A stretch of 64,000 bases of DNA from Larimichthys crocea (Eukaryota; Chordata; Actinopteri; Sciaenidae): positions 4,837,969 to 4,901,968 of the forward strand of contig NC_040021.1 in NCBI RefSeq assembly GCF_000972845.2, given 5' to 3'. A model generated the notes under the pieces. It worked only from the letters and a program-made list of their open reading frames with translations. It searched no databases and was not told where the DNA came from. The position numbers were made by a program, and so were the translations under genes. Below are positions 1 through 15,270 of this stretch, piece by piece (position 1 is the stretch's first letter; each line of letters opens with the position of its first letter).

Positions 1-2229
<2,229 letters not shown>

Positions 2230-2913
2230 CCGCCAGCGCTGGACCCGTTAGAAAAACTGACTGAACTGCTTTTTTTTTTTTTTTTTTTTAATGAAAGCTC
2301 CAGGAGTGGAAGTAGATAGAGAAATCAGCTGCATGACAGGATGATATTCTGCTCTTGTCAAGCCCACATGAACTGCTGTGAAACCATAAAAGAGATTTTC
2401 AGCATCACCTGCCTGTCAGAACATACTGTAAACCTACACTTGACTGAGTGCAGTGTGCAAAACTTTAGAAATCAAAGTCGAAAAAAAAAAAAAGGTTTTT
2501 ATTGTGCTGTTGTGTTTTTAAATGTTTTAAAAAGTTCAAACTTTTATTAAGAGACAATCTCCACATTGCGCAGCCCGGTGACGTTATGTTGTGTAAAATG
2601 GACAGTTGGTCCCTTTGCCTTGGTGAGTATCTTGTATTTTTTAAGGTCACTTTTTCGACAGGGTGGCATTTCCTTTGTATTCCAGCACCAAAGGACAAAC
2701 CACTCAGCGTGAAGCACTGACAGAGAGGAGTGACACGGGTCAGTCATGGGGGGTCTAACTGTGCCGTGTGGAGGAGGCCGTGTGGCGGCAGACGAATGCT
2801 TTTTCCCCTTCCGGTGTTTGGAAAGGAAAGCTGCCGCCTCGGTCAGTCCGATTAAAGCACCGGAGCTCAGCACCTACACCATCCACTGCAGGCATCAAAT
2901 GGTGTGTTTCACT

Positions 2914-2941
2914 GTGTGTGTGTATGTGTGTGTGTGTGTGC
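2914..2941. repeat. (GT)n microsatellite
   Basis: Alternating GT run with one TA interruption, inside the probable tmem121 3' UTR. Confidence 0.85.
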
Positions 2942-3371
2942 GCACACTAGTCTATAGAGTATGTATGCCTGCAAGCGTACGGTACGTGTTCGCCACAGGG
3001 GAGGTTTGTTTCAAATAGTTTTGGAACAGATGTGAGTGGTTGATGTGTGTGATGAATTGCAAATGAGACAAAATATGTAGAGATGTGAGGAGGAGAAGAA
3101 GAAGGAAAAAAAAAAACAATACAACGGGGGTAAGATACTTTTTGTTTCTTGTACTGTACATTCCTCTAAAACTAAAGCTAAAGCCTTGAAGTCAGAGAAT
3201 GCAGAGATCAGAGTCCAGAGGAACGCCTCACTGTAGAATTGACAAAATATAAAAAGAGAAATACAATAACATTCAAACAGAAAATACTTTTTCTGGTGTT
3301 ATTCAGTTTATTATTACCATTATTATTATCATTATGTACATTCTTTACTTGTCGGAGGCCAATGATGTTTT

Positions 3372-3389
3372 AATAAAAGTATAAATAAA
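3372..3389 (+). terminator. Paired AATAAA polyadenylation signals
   Basis: Two AATAAA hexamers on the plus strand (3372-3377 and 3384-3389) with T-rich sequence downstream. They are the best candidates for ending the tmem121 transcript; AATAAA at 3441-3446 is an alternative. Confidence 0.45.
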
Positions 3390-5177
3390 AGAATAACGAT
3401 GAGAGCATGGTTTCTTTTTCCAAAATGTTCATTATGATTCAATAAATATTATTTTTAGCTAAGTTAACGAGTATTTTTGTGCTTTTGTCGTGCTGAAAAG
3501 CAACTCCTACACAACAGCAACATGACAGCGAGGCATCTCTGTTGTGTTCTGCATGGAAGAATCCACGCGGCACATAAATATTTAGGGCCGAACATCCTCC
3601 TCCAGGACTCCGGGCATTAATTCTTTGCCCCTCAGGCTACACCATTTGGGGAAAGCAAGCAATGAATTTATCTTTAAAAAATGTGATAAAAACACATGAA
3701 CCTTTTCCCAAATTTTTTCTCATCTTCATCTCAGTTTTGTCCTGTTAACGCTCATCTTCTCCCGTGCTGACCTGGTATCGGTTATCAAACCTGCCTTTAA
3801 AGTCCAGGCGGAGAATTTTATTAACTGCCCTCGAGTGTTGTGGCGGGAGATGAAGAGGGTCGGCCACATGAGGAAAGTCACTTCACTGTCGACAGGTTAA
3901 CAAAGGTTAACTGCTAATCTCAACTCGCAGAGACACACTCGCAGACCCTGAACGGCCCCACTTCATTAACAATAACTGTCAGCCCGCAGAGTGATAAAGA
4001 GGATGGATGATTACCAAAGGAGTGACGTGATGTACTTTTTATTTATTTGATTTCATTCAAAATTTGAACCAGCAGACCTTAAAGACTGGCTTCAGTTAAG
4101 GCTCCTATTACAAAAAAAGAATACGACTGCATTTAATCTTTGGCATTAAAGCTTAATCTGAGTTGTGTCAAATCAAAGACTGTACTGCCAAATATCCTTA
4201 GCAAAGCAGAGACAGCCATGGCACCAGCTTAATTATCTTTTATTTACATTCAGGTAAAATCGCACTTGGTTGGCAAATTGCTATAAGACCCATATTACTG
4301 TATATTTGCTTATATAACCAGGATGTTTTTATTTTGCAAAATTCCACAGAGACAAAGACTCAAAAAAAACTTGTTCAGGGACAAATAGACACACTGAAGT
4401 GTTGATTTCACTCCTCGTGCCCACTACATTGTTGCTTCAACCTCATTAAACAATCAATCGTTTAACTGGGTGAGCAGGATCAGTTTGAGGCTTACAGTAT
4501 CTATGCAAACCCCTTCTGCTGGAATCTCTTCTGTAGAAACATATTGATTGTTCTTGCCGTTGAAGTATTAAATATTTCTGAGGCATATCTCTACGGACAT
4601 GTCTCGTTTATTCTGCCTGTCTTTCCAGTTGAGCGCCTGTCTTACAGTAGCTTCCCAGGCCGAATTACAGACTTATGAAATAAAAAAATAAAATATTACG
4701 TAGTGTTTCCTCACCGCGCTCGTTGTTGTAAAGTTTATACACCGTGTTATATATGGTATTTTGTTTTACTTCATTTTTATGCGTCTCCATTACTGTAAAG
4801 TAAACACCTGAGAGTGACAGACTATGATAAACGAGGCAGAGAAGGAGAGCTTTAAAATTCAGATTATTCATCCGGTTATTAAGCACAATTCCTCATAGTT
4901 TTGAACATGATTCCCTGCCTGTAAACATTGTACTCACCAAGTCAATGTCTGAGATCTGGCAACATGGCGGCAGCATCGCAAAAAAGAAAAAACACACGGT
5001 GAGACGATCATATCAAACAAACTTGCAAACAAAAGCCACAGCCATAGTTAGTTTGGTTAGTTTGGTAACTGGTGGTAATATAAAGCCAAAAGACTGATAA
5101 AGGAAAGATACGTAAGGATTTAAAGAACTTTGACAAGGACAAGGAAATTGTGATGGCTACAGAACTTGTTCAGAGTA

Positions 5178-5502
5178 CAGTCGTCCCTCACTATAACGTG
5201 GCTCACTTTTCGCGGACTCGCTGTTTCGTGGATTTTTTTAGTGTAATTATGCATGCTTTTTTTTTACAGCGTACTGTACAGTATGAACGCGCATTGTGTT
5301 CTGCGTCCTAAATTGTCTAAGGGAGAACCGTACATGTGTTCTGCGTCCTGATTAATTAAGGGAGTACTGTACAAAATGCGTGTAAAAAGGTGTATAAAAG
5401 TGTGTGGTTAGGGGTTTTACAGCCTTAAAACATGTAGAATAATTGTAAAACTTACTTCGCGGACTTCGTTTCACATCCCCCGCGATAAACGAGGGACCAC
5501 TG
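5178..5502. mobile_element. Tigger/pogo-like MITE (TcMar class)
   Basis: A 325-bp non-autonomous DNA transposon. The left end CAGTCGTCCCTCACTATAA and the reverse complement of the right end (CAGTGGTCCCTCGTTTATC) form terminal inverted repeats, flanked on both sides by TA, the expected target duplication for Tc1/mariner-class elements. Inside there is a 2 x 40-bp direct repeat starting at about 5295 and 5335 (shared core TGTGTTCTGCGTCCT). No transposase frame remains. Assignment to the Tigger family rests on remembered similarity of the termini. Confidence 0.8.
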
Positions 5503-5749
5503 TATCTAAAACACCAAAACTGCAGCTCTTGTGAGTTGTTCCTGGTCTCAGAAAGGAAAAGCAGTGAGTGAACTGGTGACAGGGTCATCAAGGCTCATCG
5601 ATGCATGTGGGCTCATGTGGTTCAGACCAACAGAGGTGTAAGAAGGTCGGTTCTGATAGAAATAGAGGTCATGTCAGAACATACAGTGGAGCTGAGAAGG
5701 AGGACCTACACAATGTTTGTCAGGTCTTTCCTAATCATGTCACCTCAGT

Positions 5750-6301
5750 TGCCTGGTCGTGCTGCTTAGCACTTCACAACCTAAGAAAAATCAGGAACAT
5801 GCTGCACAACTACAAATACAGGCTGTGGTTATCTTACCTCTTGGTTACTGTACCGCCCTCCTGATGGCCTCCCAGCCAACCCAAAAGGTCACATGTTACC
5901 TCGCTGCTCATCGAGCTACACTGGCTACCACCCGCATTAAATCCAAATCACTAATGCTAACTACACATACATACAGTCATATCTTACCTCATGTCCATTG
6001 CGCACCTCTAATCAACAATGCCTTGCTCTGCCACCCCTCGCTCAGGACAGTCAAACTTTTATCTTCTGTCGTTCCCCGTTGGTGGAACGTCCTACTAGTT
6101 CCTAGACCCAGCTCTTCAGAGAGTACCTCCTCTGTTTCACTACCAAAACTGGACATGCATCTATCATCTATCCCCCTCTACAAATGTCACAGCACATATT
6201 GCTGCACCAACATGTCCTAGTCGCACTGTACCATGACTGTTTCCCTTTTTTGTAAGTCGCTTTGGATAAAAGCTTCAGTAACTGACTAAATGTAAATGTA
6301 A
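5750..6301 (+). mobile_element. Degenerate 3' end of an L2-type LINE
   Basis: The end carries the tail GTAAGTCGCTTTGGATAAAA followed by short ATGTAA repeats, a 3' terminus typical of L2-clade fish LINEs. Upstream, broken reading frames show pieces of the C-terminal reverse transcriptase region: LHNLRKIR near 5770, a degenerate HRATLATTRIKSKSLMLT around 5910-5960, and VVPRWWN near 6070. Frameshifts and stops make it a dead 5'-truncated copy. Confidence 0.7.
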
Positions 6302-9300
6302 GGCAGGTGGTCATGATGTTATGGCTGATCGTATTGTGTATATTTTTACTAGTGGGGAAGAACTCAGAAACTTTAATTCATGTAAAATATCGCCATAAAT
6401 GAATAATGTGCATCTCATGAATTCCCGCAGTTATGAAACTCTACCCTCTGATCCGATCAGGCCAAGTGACACATCTCAAGCTCGGCAGAAATATTAAAAG
6501 AAGACGGGAATTCAAAGAAAAGAATTGAATGCAGTCTGGATCATCTTATATAGCTGCTCTGTAGGATTATGTGCTGACTATGTGCTGCTCATGCAAACTA
6601 CTGTATGCTCTGTTGCACATTTTGTGTGAAACCAGTTTCACGGTCCAGACTTGGACCGTCCATGCTTACCGTAGTACAGGCGCATCGTTAGGTTTCTTGT
6701 GCAATGATGGATCATAACTGACATTTTGGCTGCACTCATTTTCAGTTTTACCTCCAATTAAAGTGATTCAGATCATCTACATGTTTGGCTTGTTTACAGC
6801 TGGTCTTGCGCTGTCAGAGTTAGTTATATGTTATATTGCAATAGAAACAAAGAGGAGTTATGATAAACTGGATTTTGATAAAACATGGAAATGATGAAAG
6901 TTCTTGCTCTGATTCAAAATCAGGACATCATTGCTGCATCGTTACATAACGTGCCATTGAGGGTGCAATCAGTTTCTGTTCATCTGTTTTTGCACTTTTG
7001 TACGCAAACTCTGAATTACACTCTTTGCCATCAATCACACGTCACTCTCCTGCAAATAATCCCTCAGAATCTTGTCACTTCACACACTTTATTGTCACAT
7101 CTCTATATTTAGAGCATCCTTGTTAGCAGGGACAACAGTTGTCCCTGCTCCATGTTATATAAACAAGTAGATTAAAAAAAAAAAAATCTAATTACACACC
7201 TCATGCACCACAAAATCATTTGTTAAATGTAAATAGGCCATAACTCGAAATGTTGAAATGACACCAGTATTATCTATTTAAAGCCGTGGAGTTATGAGGT
7301 GACTGAATGTGTGAGATTTCGGAGCCTATATGACAGCCGATACCGTGGTTGGCTCTCTGCTTCAGCTCACATTATTAAAAGTCTCTTATTCTGTCTAGAG
7401 ACTCGACTCAGCAAAATTTTATATTATTTTCTCAAAGAATGGGAGAACCAGGTCCAACATTTAATTAAAAACGTTTGAATAAGAGAGCCACAGAATGGAT
7501 TCTTGCTACGTCTGGCACGTCTGCAACTGAGACCGAATCTTTGTTGTTGTGGCCTGGATCACAACTCATTGTTAGACTTGCAGCAAAACGCTACTATTGT
7601 TTAAATAAATGGTTGAAGCGGGTAAAGTAAATGGTGAACTTGGGAATGGAATAAATTACCTGTGGCTACCCTTGCAACAGATCACCTTTCACAGAACGCC
7701 TTCAAACAGGAATGTAATTGTGCTCTCTCCATATGTAAGAAGCCGGTAAGCACGACTTCCTGAAGCATGCATGAGGCTTTTCCACTATTACAGACTGTTG
7801 ACCATTTGGTTTTGCTGACTAGTAGGAGTTTGTCCACTCAGTCGCTTGACTGGTTGCTCTCTTTCTGCTTCACACCTGTTAGGAAAAAGTCTTTCTTCTC
7901 GCGCAGTAATCACTTTGTTGGCTACACACCCGTTCCATTGTACCACCCACAGCGCACAGTAATCTATATGGAAATCGCTCTTTGATGGGGGCTTCTGTCA
8001 CAAAACTGCAACACATTTGAGGCTTGGTCAACAAAAGGTGCTAAGATGATTTAGTCAAGAACTATACTGGTGTCCAAATTTGCTTCTTTGTTTATACTTC
8101 ACAAATTAAGATTCTTGTGCCCGAAACAAATTAAAATGTTCAAGTACAACTGGAAAAAAAATCCATTTATCAGCTATTTTTATGCAAAACCACCCAGCCT
8201 TACAAATAAAACACTTTATGACTTTTCCTTTTAATGATTTTAATTTATTTTTAATCATTTCGAGGTGTCGCTTGGGGTTCATGTGATGGCCTTTCTCCTC
8301 ATTTTCAGAACATTTACAAACCAAATAAATCAATTAATAAGAGAGAAAATAATCAGCAGATGAACCCATAATGAAAACAATCATTACTTTGCAGTCCTTT
8401 GCAAAAAATAAATAAATAATAATTAGCTCGACCTCAGCCAGCTACGACAGTGAAATCTATGCTTTTATACGAATGCAGGAAAGCAAAGCGTCTCAATACT
8501 TTCTCCACCTCTGCTGAGAGTGTTTGTGTTTTGGGCGATGACATTTCTGCAGCTATATATTTGCATATTCACATCTCTGTGTGACAATTAGTGGAGTCTG
8601 CGGGCTCCCCTTCAGACAAAATCCCCACATCAAATAGAAAGTAGACTGTAATGTTGCCATGGAGTCGGAGAGTTAAGTTGAGCCAAGTTATTTTTAGCTT
8701 GTATGTGTCGACATTTTGGCAAAATTCACCATTAAAAAAAATACACAGAATCAGCTATGAACAGTCTCTGTTTTAGTTTGCTACTGATGATATGATGTGT
8801 TCTTCTTCTAAGCATATTCATAGACTAAAGATCATCTTCAACTTTCTGTGTTAATCACATGTCACTCACACCTCTTTCCCACTTGAAAGCTAAAGCACTT
8901 CACGCCTATAATTAAGAGATTTCTAATCAGTACACCGCAGCATTACCTGCAAAACCAAACAGCAGTCAGACAAATTAGGCGACCAGCTAATGAACACGGC
9001 GGAGCATTAGCAGCCAAAGAGCCAGACATTTCCCCCGTGAGCTGATGGAAACAATAACAGAGCTCACAGAAGAGTGAGTATTGGGCTTAGACATGTCAGA
9101 CATCCAGAAACAAGATTACAAATGAATGCTAATGTTGCTCCGTGGCTGTTTGATGTGTAAATAGGAGGAAGTTTGTTACCGCTGTGCTATCGTCATGGTG
9201 ATTGATTTACAGGTTGTTGGAGCAGGGTGGCAAGAATCGGGGTGCAAATCAAACACAAGGCACGTAGAAGAGATTTCAGAGGAACTGGTGTAGCCTTATG

Positions 9301-9434
9301 TAGAGTTAGAAACATAGAAGATGCATCAGACTTAAAAAGAGAAAAGCAAATAACACAAAACGTAAAATATTAAATTAACAAATTAGAAAAATAGAAATAA
9401 AATACTGGTTATACTACTATAGACCTTTTTCAAA

Positions 9435-9563
9435 GACATGAGATAGTAAACACAGGTGTTAGCAGTGATACTAATTAAGGTTTCATTCCATTCAGATCAA
9501 ACAGAGTCACTGGAAAGTCTTAATTAGTATCATCAACACCTGTGTTTACCTACTATTTAATGT
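9435..9563. mobile_element. Palindromic MITE-like element
   Basis: Two arms of about 45 bp (9435-9479 and 9519-9563) are near reverse complements and share the cores AAACACAGGTGTT and GATACTAATTAAG; the loop is about 40 bp. The right arm resembles sequence at 51491-51548, so this is a dispersed family, probably a small foldback or MITE. Confidence 0.65.
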
Positions 9564-9889
9564 CAAATCGGCTGCCACAAACCGTATACATGCCATCTAT
9601 ATATAGTAAGTAAACAAAAAAAGCAAACATTTAGGTCATTATTCTGTAAAACTATGCGGATGAAGAAACAGTAACATTTCAGTCCATGAGGAGAGTTATG
9701 TGCAATGAAGTGCAATGTTTGGAAATTGAACGCGGTAAGAAAAAGCTGATTTCACTAATCAGTTCTCCTACCTGTGCTAATTAGAAGCAGCATGTTGGTA
9801 GATGAGTACTTCCACTCTTACCCATCTCTGTATGCAAGTAAACAAATCATTTGTAACCAACCTGTCACACAGAAAAAGAAAACATCTCA

Positions 9890-10670
9890 TGATGGGTAGA
9901 GAGTCGAAGAGTTTTCCCAAAACCTTCGCGAGGCAGCATCGTTAAGCAACACAGCAGTAGTTACTGCCGGATTTCTCAACCCATTAATGCTCCTGTAAAG
10001 CACCATTAGGGCCATTATCCACAAGTGGAAGGAACGTCAGTCAACCAACTATCAACCGACCACGCATGTTAGGCAATGCCACGGCCTCCATACATGATCT
10101 GAAAGGCTTAAGAAAAGGCATGTTGAGGCTCCTTTTGAAGTTTGCTACACAACATTTGGAGAAGTCTGTAGATTATTGGGAGAACGTAGCGTGGTCAGAC
10201 AAGATAAAAAATCGAACCTTTCTGCAAACAAAACAACACACCATGTTCGGAGGAGAAAGGGCTCTGCCTATGACCTTGAAAAATACCATATCTAAATTGA
10301 ATTTTGGTGGGTAGCATCAGAGTACCGGCTGTTGTTTCTCTTCAAATCGTACTGTCTGAATCCAAATGTCAAAGTTAAGATGAATCGAGTACGTACCAAG
10401 AATCTGTCACTGTCCACCACGACGATGAGGTTAAGACACGGGTGGACGTTCCAGCAGGACAACGATCCAAAGAAATAAAAGTGACAGAACATTTGTGGAA
10501 AGAACTGAAGATCAAGAAACTTTAAGATTTAAAGACGGTGGAAAAAAATGGGTCAAAATCCCTCCTGAACACTGAGAGAGATTAGTTTCTTTATACAGCA
10601 TCTTGAAGCTGTCGCTGTTAACAAAGGCTTCGCGTTCAATACTTTTTCCCTCTGTCGTTCCACTTTATTG
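9890..10670 (+). mobile_element. Tc1/mariner transposase relic
   Basis: Broken frames give transposase-like pieces in the right order: STIRAIIHKWKE-like sequence near 10000-10035, DYWENVAWSDKIKNRTF near 10170-10220 (family pattern ENVLWSDETK), and WTFQQDNDPK near 10443-10472 (family pattern FQQDNDPKH). Stops and frameshifts separate them, so no active transposase is encoded. The element ends are not resolved. Confidence 0.6.
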
Positions 10671-12230
10671 CACATTTTTATTCCTTTGGATGTTACTATT
10701 TCTTTATCTGCACAGTTTTATTGAGTTAATAATATATAATATACAGTATATATAAGAAATATTGCTTCATTTACACTGAAAATAGTGCTGATTTAAAATT
10801 TAATCATTTACCCTCTAATATTAGGCTACATGTGCCTACTGTATAATTCTCGAATAAAGGAGGAAGTATCCCATTTTAATTATAGATGACAATACATTGA
10901 ATTATGACCATGATTTTTTACTTTAAACCACCTATACGAGTCAGCTTTACTGTTTTAATTTAAAATTAGATTAGAGTCTCTGTGCAGATCCATATTTCAG
11001 GCTACAATAAGTGCAAACCTTGGACTCACTCCAACACTAATGTGTTCTTGTAATGATGGATGTCTGTGGAATAGCCTAACAAAAGTCCACGGCGCTCAGG
11101 TGATCTATGGCACGCTAACACATCCCAACTCCAACCTTGATTAAAAGGGCCGAATGTAACGACTCACCATTACGTTGATTTTCCCAGATGGTCTTATCAA
11201 AACTATCAGTCTCCATTGCACACAGCTAGAATTACCAGGGCCCACTACTTAGATAAGGAGCTATTGTGTTGAGCGTGAACTGTTCAGCTTAATCACTGAG
11301 CAACAATGCACAGGGGAACAGACTGTGGGAGCTGTCATAAACCTATAAGCATAAATGAAAGCTGAGCATGCATTGTTTCAGAAGTCAAGTCCTGCTGTTA
11401 TTTGTGAAAACAGCTGACTGTCCTCTGAGTTTATGGCTTGATTTATATTCTGTTTTATAAAAAGGGGAGTTTCATTATTGGCCGAGATGCTAAAAAAAAC
11501 TAAAAGACCCAAAACAGTGAGTGACCACAGGTTACAGCTCGGATAATGTCACTGTCCTCATCATTATTCCATTCATTTTAATTTATCTAGTTCTAAAGTT
11601 TGGTTTAAATACCAGGGAAAGGTCACATGGTGGTAATGGAATACAGTGTACTATTTAAGGATCGTGGACTGTCAGCTTAGAGACTTTAAATGGACTCTTC
11701 TTTTTTTACGTTGTGAGTGCTGAACAAAAACGCTGTCGCCGCTTTGAACGAAGAAAAAGAACTTCATCTTGTTGTTCATCTCTTAAAATGTTTCATCTTC
11801 AGTACTTGGAAAGCACCATGAACTAAAGGTTTTAGAAAAATAGATTTCACTTACCTCTCTAGTTGCCGCTTCTCTTCCAGGGGACCGTACTCAAAATCCC
11901 CATTTACGTAACACCATCATTTTGTTTCGAAAGTGATGGTGAACTCTTTTAAATTGCTTTTTTATATTTTGTATTTTTGGTCAGCTTTAACACAATGCTT
12001 CCCAATCTCAAGGTCGGGTCTGAGGGCTCTTGAATAAACAGATTCAGAAAGAAAGAGAAAACTGTTCCACAAGTGTAGATTTATGTTACAAATATCTTGA
12101 ATTTCCAGACTTACTGGGTACGATAATTACAGTTACATCTTAATGGTCTATTGTATTTGTAATTAGGTGGATTTATTAGAAGAATAAGTCCACCATGATG
12201 CACAACCATATTACTACAGTACTCTCACAC

Positions 12231-12292
12231 GGTATTCAGTTGGTTGCAATCTGCAACCTCACCACTAGATGCCTCTGCATCCAACACACACT
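12231..12292 (-). mobile_element. MITE fragment, GTGTAAGAT-end family
   Basis: The reverse complement carries GGTTGCAGATTGCAACCAAC and an ATCTAGTGGTGAGG-type block typical of a common teleost MITE. Related copies occur at 20588-20995, 26781-27022 and 53990-54240. Confidence 0.5.
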
Positions 12293-12536
12293 TTTTCAAA
12301 TGAGAAGACAAAATCACTCTGGCAAGAAAGTAGTACTTCAGTTTTAAGGAGTTACACGCCGAAACCACTGCTGTAACGAACGCTATTACCCACGAATCCA
12401 AGCCCTTCAGGGGTTACATATCCTCAGCTTGGCCAGTCATGCGGCAGGCTACTGCAACATGATGCAAAAAGGGAGAAAGAAGACTTTTTTTTAGAGATTA
12501 CAGGTGGCTTAAAGTCTGAATTTAAAAAAAGAAAGT

Positions 12537-12539
<3 letters not shown>

Positions 12540-12585
<46 letters not shown>

Positions 12586-12587
12586 AA
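12540..12587. repeat. (GAAA)n tetranucleotide microsatellite
   Basis: About twelve uninterrupted GAAA/AAAG units; likely length-polymorphic. Confidence 0.95.
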
Positions 12588-12721
12588 AAGTAAAAAGAAA
12601 TGTGTTTCTTTAAGATGTTTCTGTTGAAATAGATTTTTTTCATTGCTCTGAGCGCCACAACAAGACTTCACTGAGGTCCATTGCATTTGGTTCTCAGGGA
12701 CAACCCGCTCTGCAGATTTCA

Positions 12722-12970
12722 TGATCGATTAATCTGCCTTTATTCTCTAGATTTACCATTTAGAGTACAAAACATCAGAAAACCGTGAAAACTGTCCATC
12801 CACGTCACCAAGGTCCAAGGTGATGTCTTTAAATGTCTTGTTTTGTCAGTCTAAAACCAAAGACTTTCCATTTAATATGATATATAACAGAGAAAAGTCT
12901 CAATTTTTAGAGGCTGAAAGCATTTTCTGCCATTTTTGCGTGAAAAATGCCTCAGTTATTTGCATGGGCA
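12722..12970. mobile_element. hAT-like MITE (ATTAATCG family) fragment
   Basis: Starts with CGATTAATCTGCC and continues with an ACATCAGAAAA block, a CAAGGTGATGTCTTTAAATG block and a CTTGTTTTGTCAGTC block. These match in order a very common teleost non-autonomous repeat that I recall. Other pieces are at 32478-32545, 38105-38265, 44700-44765 and 45815-45975. Confidence 0.6.
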
Positions 12971-13860
12971 AAAATTATTACTTGCACTAAGTGAGACAAT
13001 CCTTGTTTTGTATATTTGAGTGAACAAATACTCTAAAGAAAAAATGCACAGTCAAAGCACATGTCAGCATGCAAGAGTGGAAGCCAAACCAAACCGGTAG
13101 CTAAGGACAGTGGGGCGACCTACAAGACCTTGAGTTCAGCAGCACGGGATGCCCTTTGGAGGGACTGCAAGGTTTGCTCACCATCCATCACTGCAGTGAA
13201 GCAATTTACACCAACAGCATAGCAAAGTCAAAAACACAGGCAAGGCACAAACAAGGAAAGAAAATGTCCCCAAACTGTAACTGCGGGGGCGGTAGGCTGA
13301 ACAGAAAAACAACTTTTCAAAGCAGGATTACGATGCTGTACATGTCGAGGCCAGGATGCGTGAGTCTTGTCTCTAAATGTGACACAACACATAACTGGAG
13401 GGGAGCTAAGCCGGCGTTTCACGGGAGACACGAAGTAGCTGCCCAAATGGGCTTGTTAGGGGGGCAGAGAGGGAACTCATCAGTGCACAAGATCACGGCT
13501 GACAGAGAAGCTTGTTAACTGCAGCACAGTAGCCAAGAGGGTGGCTCATTAGGGAAAAGCACCAGTAGCCTGCACGGGCCATGCTGGTCTCACCAGATGG
13601 CTGCCTGTCTGCTGGCTGATGGGGTATGTGGACTTCCGTCATTAACAAATTATGTGCAGTGTGTTCTTTTTGTGCAGGAAATCATACATGAGGCATTCAT
13701 TCCAATTACGGTTTCAATATGTCAGTGTTTGATATTAGAAACTTTATATCATAGACTGCCAGACTCTTATTCACTTGGGTAAAGGAGCTCCATTTTCATT
13801 TCATCCTGAACTGTAACAAAGTTTGTCTGTGACACTGGGATATGAATCGTTACACAACAT

Positions 13861-13880
13861 TGCCCCCTGCTGGTGCTCAT
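13861..13880 (-). promoter_or_regulatory. CTCF-like motif
   Basis: The reverse complement reads GCACCAGCAGGGGGCA, close to the vertebrate CTCF core CCASYAGRKGGC. It is a motif match only; occupancy is unknown. Confidence 0.35.
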
Positions 13881-15109
13881 AACTAAAAAAAAAATCTAGA
13901 TTTATGGAGGCAAGATGCAATCAAAACATGAATTTTCCAATCACTCGCCCCTGAATGGACTCTTCACATGTTGCCAGCCATCACTATAAATAACTGTTTG
14001 CAATCACCCTGTCTGCTTAAGTGCAGCGCCCTTCAGCTTGATTATTACACAAGACAAGTTTCCAGTAAGGAGCAACAAATCATTATTCATCATTCACTCG
14101 GGGAGAGGGGGGGGAGAAATGCACACTGTTGCGGCAACATCTCAATCTTAAGTGGGACTCATTCATTTTCGATATTCTTTTCAGGGATGCTTCAACCAAA
14201 TAGCAGATGATTTATTTGCTATCTAATCTCACACATATGCCAGAAATTAAAAGTATTGTTGCATGGTATTACTTTGAGCGTCGACTGAGAGAGTGGATTT
14301 ATCCACGGCTGATGTGATTGGAAGATGTTGGAATTTTAATTACAAATCAGTACATTTTGCGCTAAAGGATCGCAAGGCTGGCAAGATGAAAAAATAAAAA
14401 AAGAAGGAGAAGAAGAAGAAAGGATGCAATCAAGCCAGGGTGATACGGCCGGAATATATTAAAGAGTTTTTGAGGGGACAAGCTACTTTTCTTGTACTTT
14501 AATGACTGCTGGTGCAACAGAGTAGCCATAAGGAGTACATCAAACTTATTAACTTTACCTTAAGGGTCACTTCACCAAGAAAGATTTATTACTGCTCATA
14601 TCAGAACTGTGAAAGCTGCACCGTGTCATTTGGCTTCTGGTTTTAAGGAGAAAAAAAAAAAACTTCAGTCAGCAAGTATGAAATGAAATTGTCCCCCCAG
14701 AATTTGTCACCTGTTAATTAATTAATGCAAATAATTTGCATAAATTACAGAAAAGATCTTTTGTAGTACAAACGGGAGATAATTCATACATTGTTTTGTA
14801 TAGCTTCAGAGATGAGCAATCATTTATATACTTTTATATATGCACAGTTAGTGAGAAACCAAACATTCAACCAAGTCTATCATCACGTGGAGTTACACAG
14901 CCTGTCCAAACAGATGCATGTCTCCTATGGTTCTAGAAAGGGCTCGTTAAAGTCTGAAGATGCATTATAGGCAGTGTTGGAATATAATATTTTTGGAGCA
15001 TGAAGGTATCACCGCTGCTTTAATTTGAACTATTCCTTTTATGATCCATTTCTTCCAAGCCCACCTACTAAATTGCTATAGATTCCCTTTAAGTATAGAA
15101 GTGTTACCA

Positions 15110-15270
15110 GCAGCAGAATGTACTTTAAATATCAGAAATTATGTACTTTTTTAAAGTAAAATCTATAAAAAAGTACATCATTTTCCTCTGAAATGTAGCA
15201 TACTACAAGAAACTGTTCACAGAAGTACCTTAATATTGTACTTAAGTACAATATTTCCAATATTTTGAAT
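15110..15270. repeat. TACTTAAGTA-type dispersed repeat
   Basis: Contains GAAGTACC, TTGTACTTAAGTACAAT and AAAAGTACAT blocks in the order of an abundant teleost repeat; other pieces are at 28556-28695 and 32222-32300. Class uncertain. Confidence 0.5.

Larger units (their letters stand above)
2230..3400 (+). other. tmem121: Probable 3' UTR of tmem121
   Basis: Downstream of the stop there is no further conserved coding sequence. The stretch contains a T-run at about 2270-2289, a GT microsatellite near 2914-2941, and two AATAAA signals at 3372-3377 and 3384-3389; a third AATAAA lies at 3441-3446. A 3' UTR of about 1.15 kb ending just after 3389 is the simplest reading, but the cleavage site is inferred. 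Confidence 0.5.

Noticed and set aside
5759..6220. 153-codon plus-strand frame as a possible host gene
   Set aside because: Contains degenerate reverse-transcriptase C-terminal pieces and ends near an L2-type LINE tail, so it is a retroelement relic.
10066..10314. 82-codon frame as a possible host gene
   Set aside because: DYWENVAWSDK-type sequence marks it as Tc1 transposase debris.
12540..12587. Tandem array as a CRISPR-like structure
   Set aside because: A pure GAAA microsatellite with no spacers; no CRISPR-type array exists in the window.
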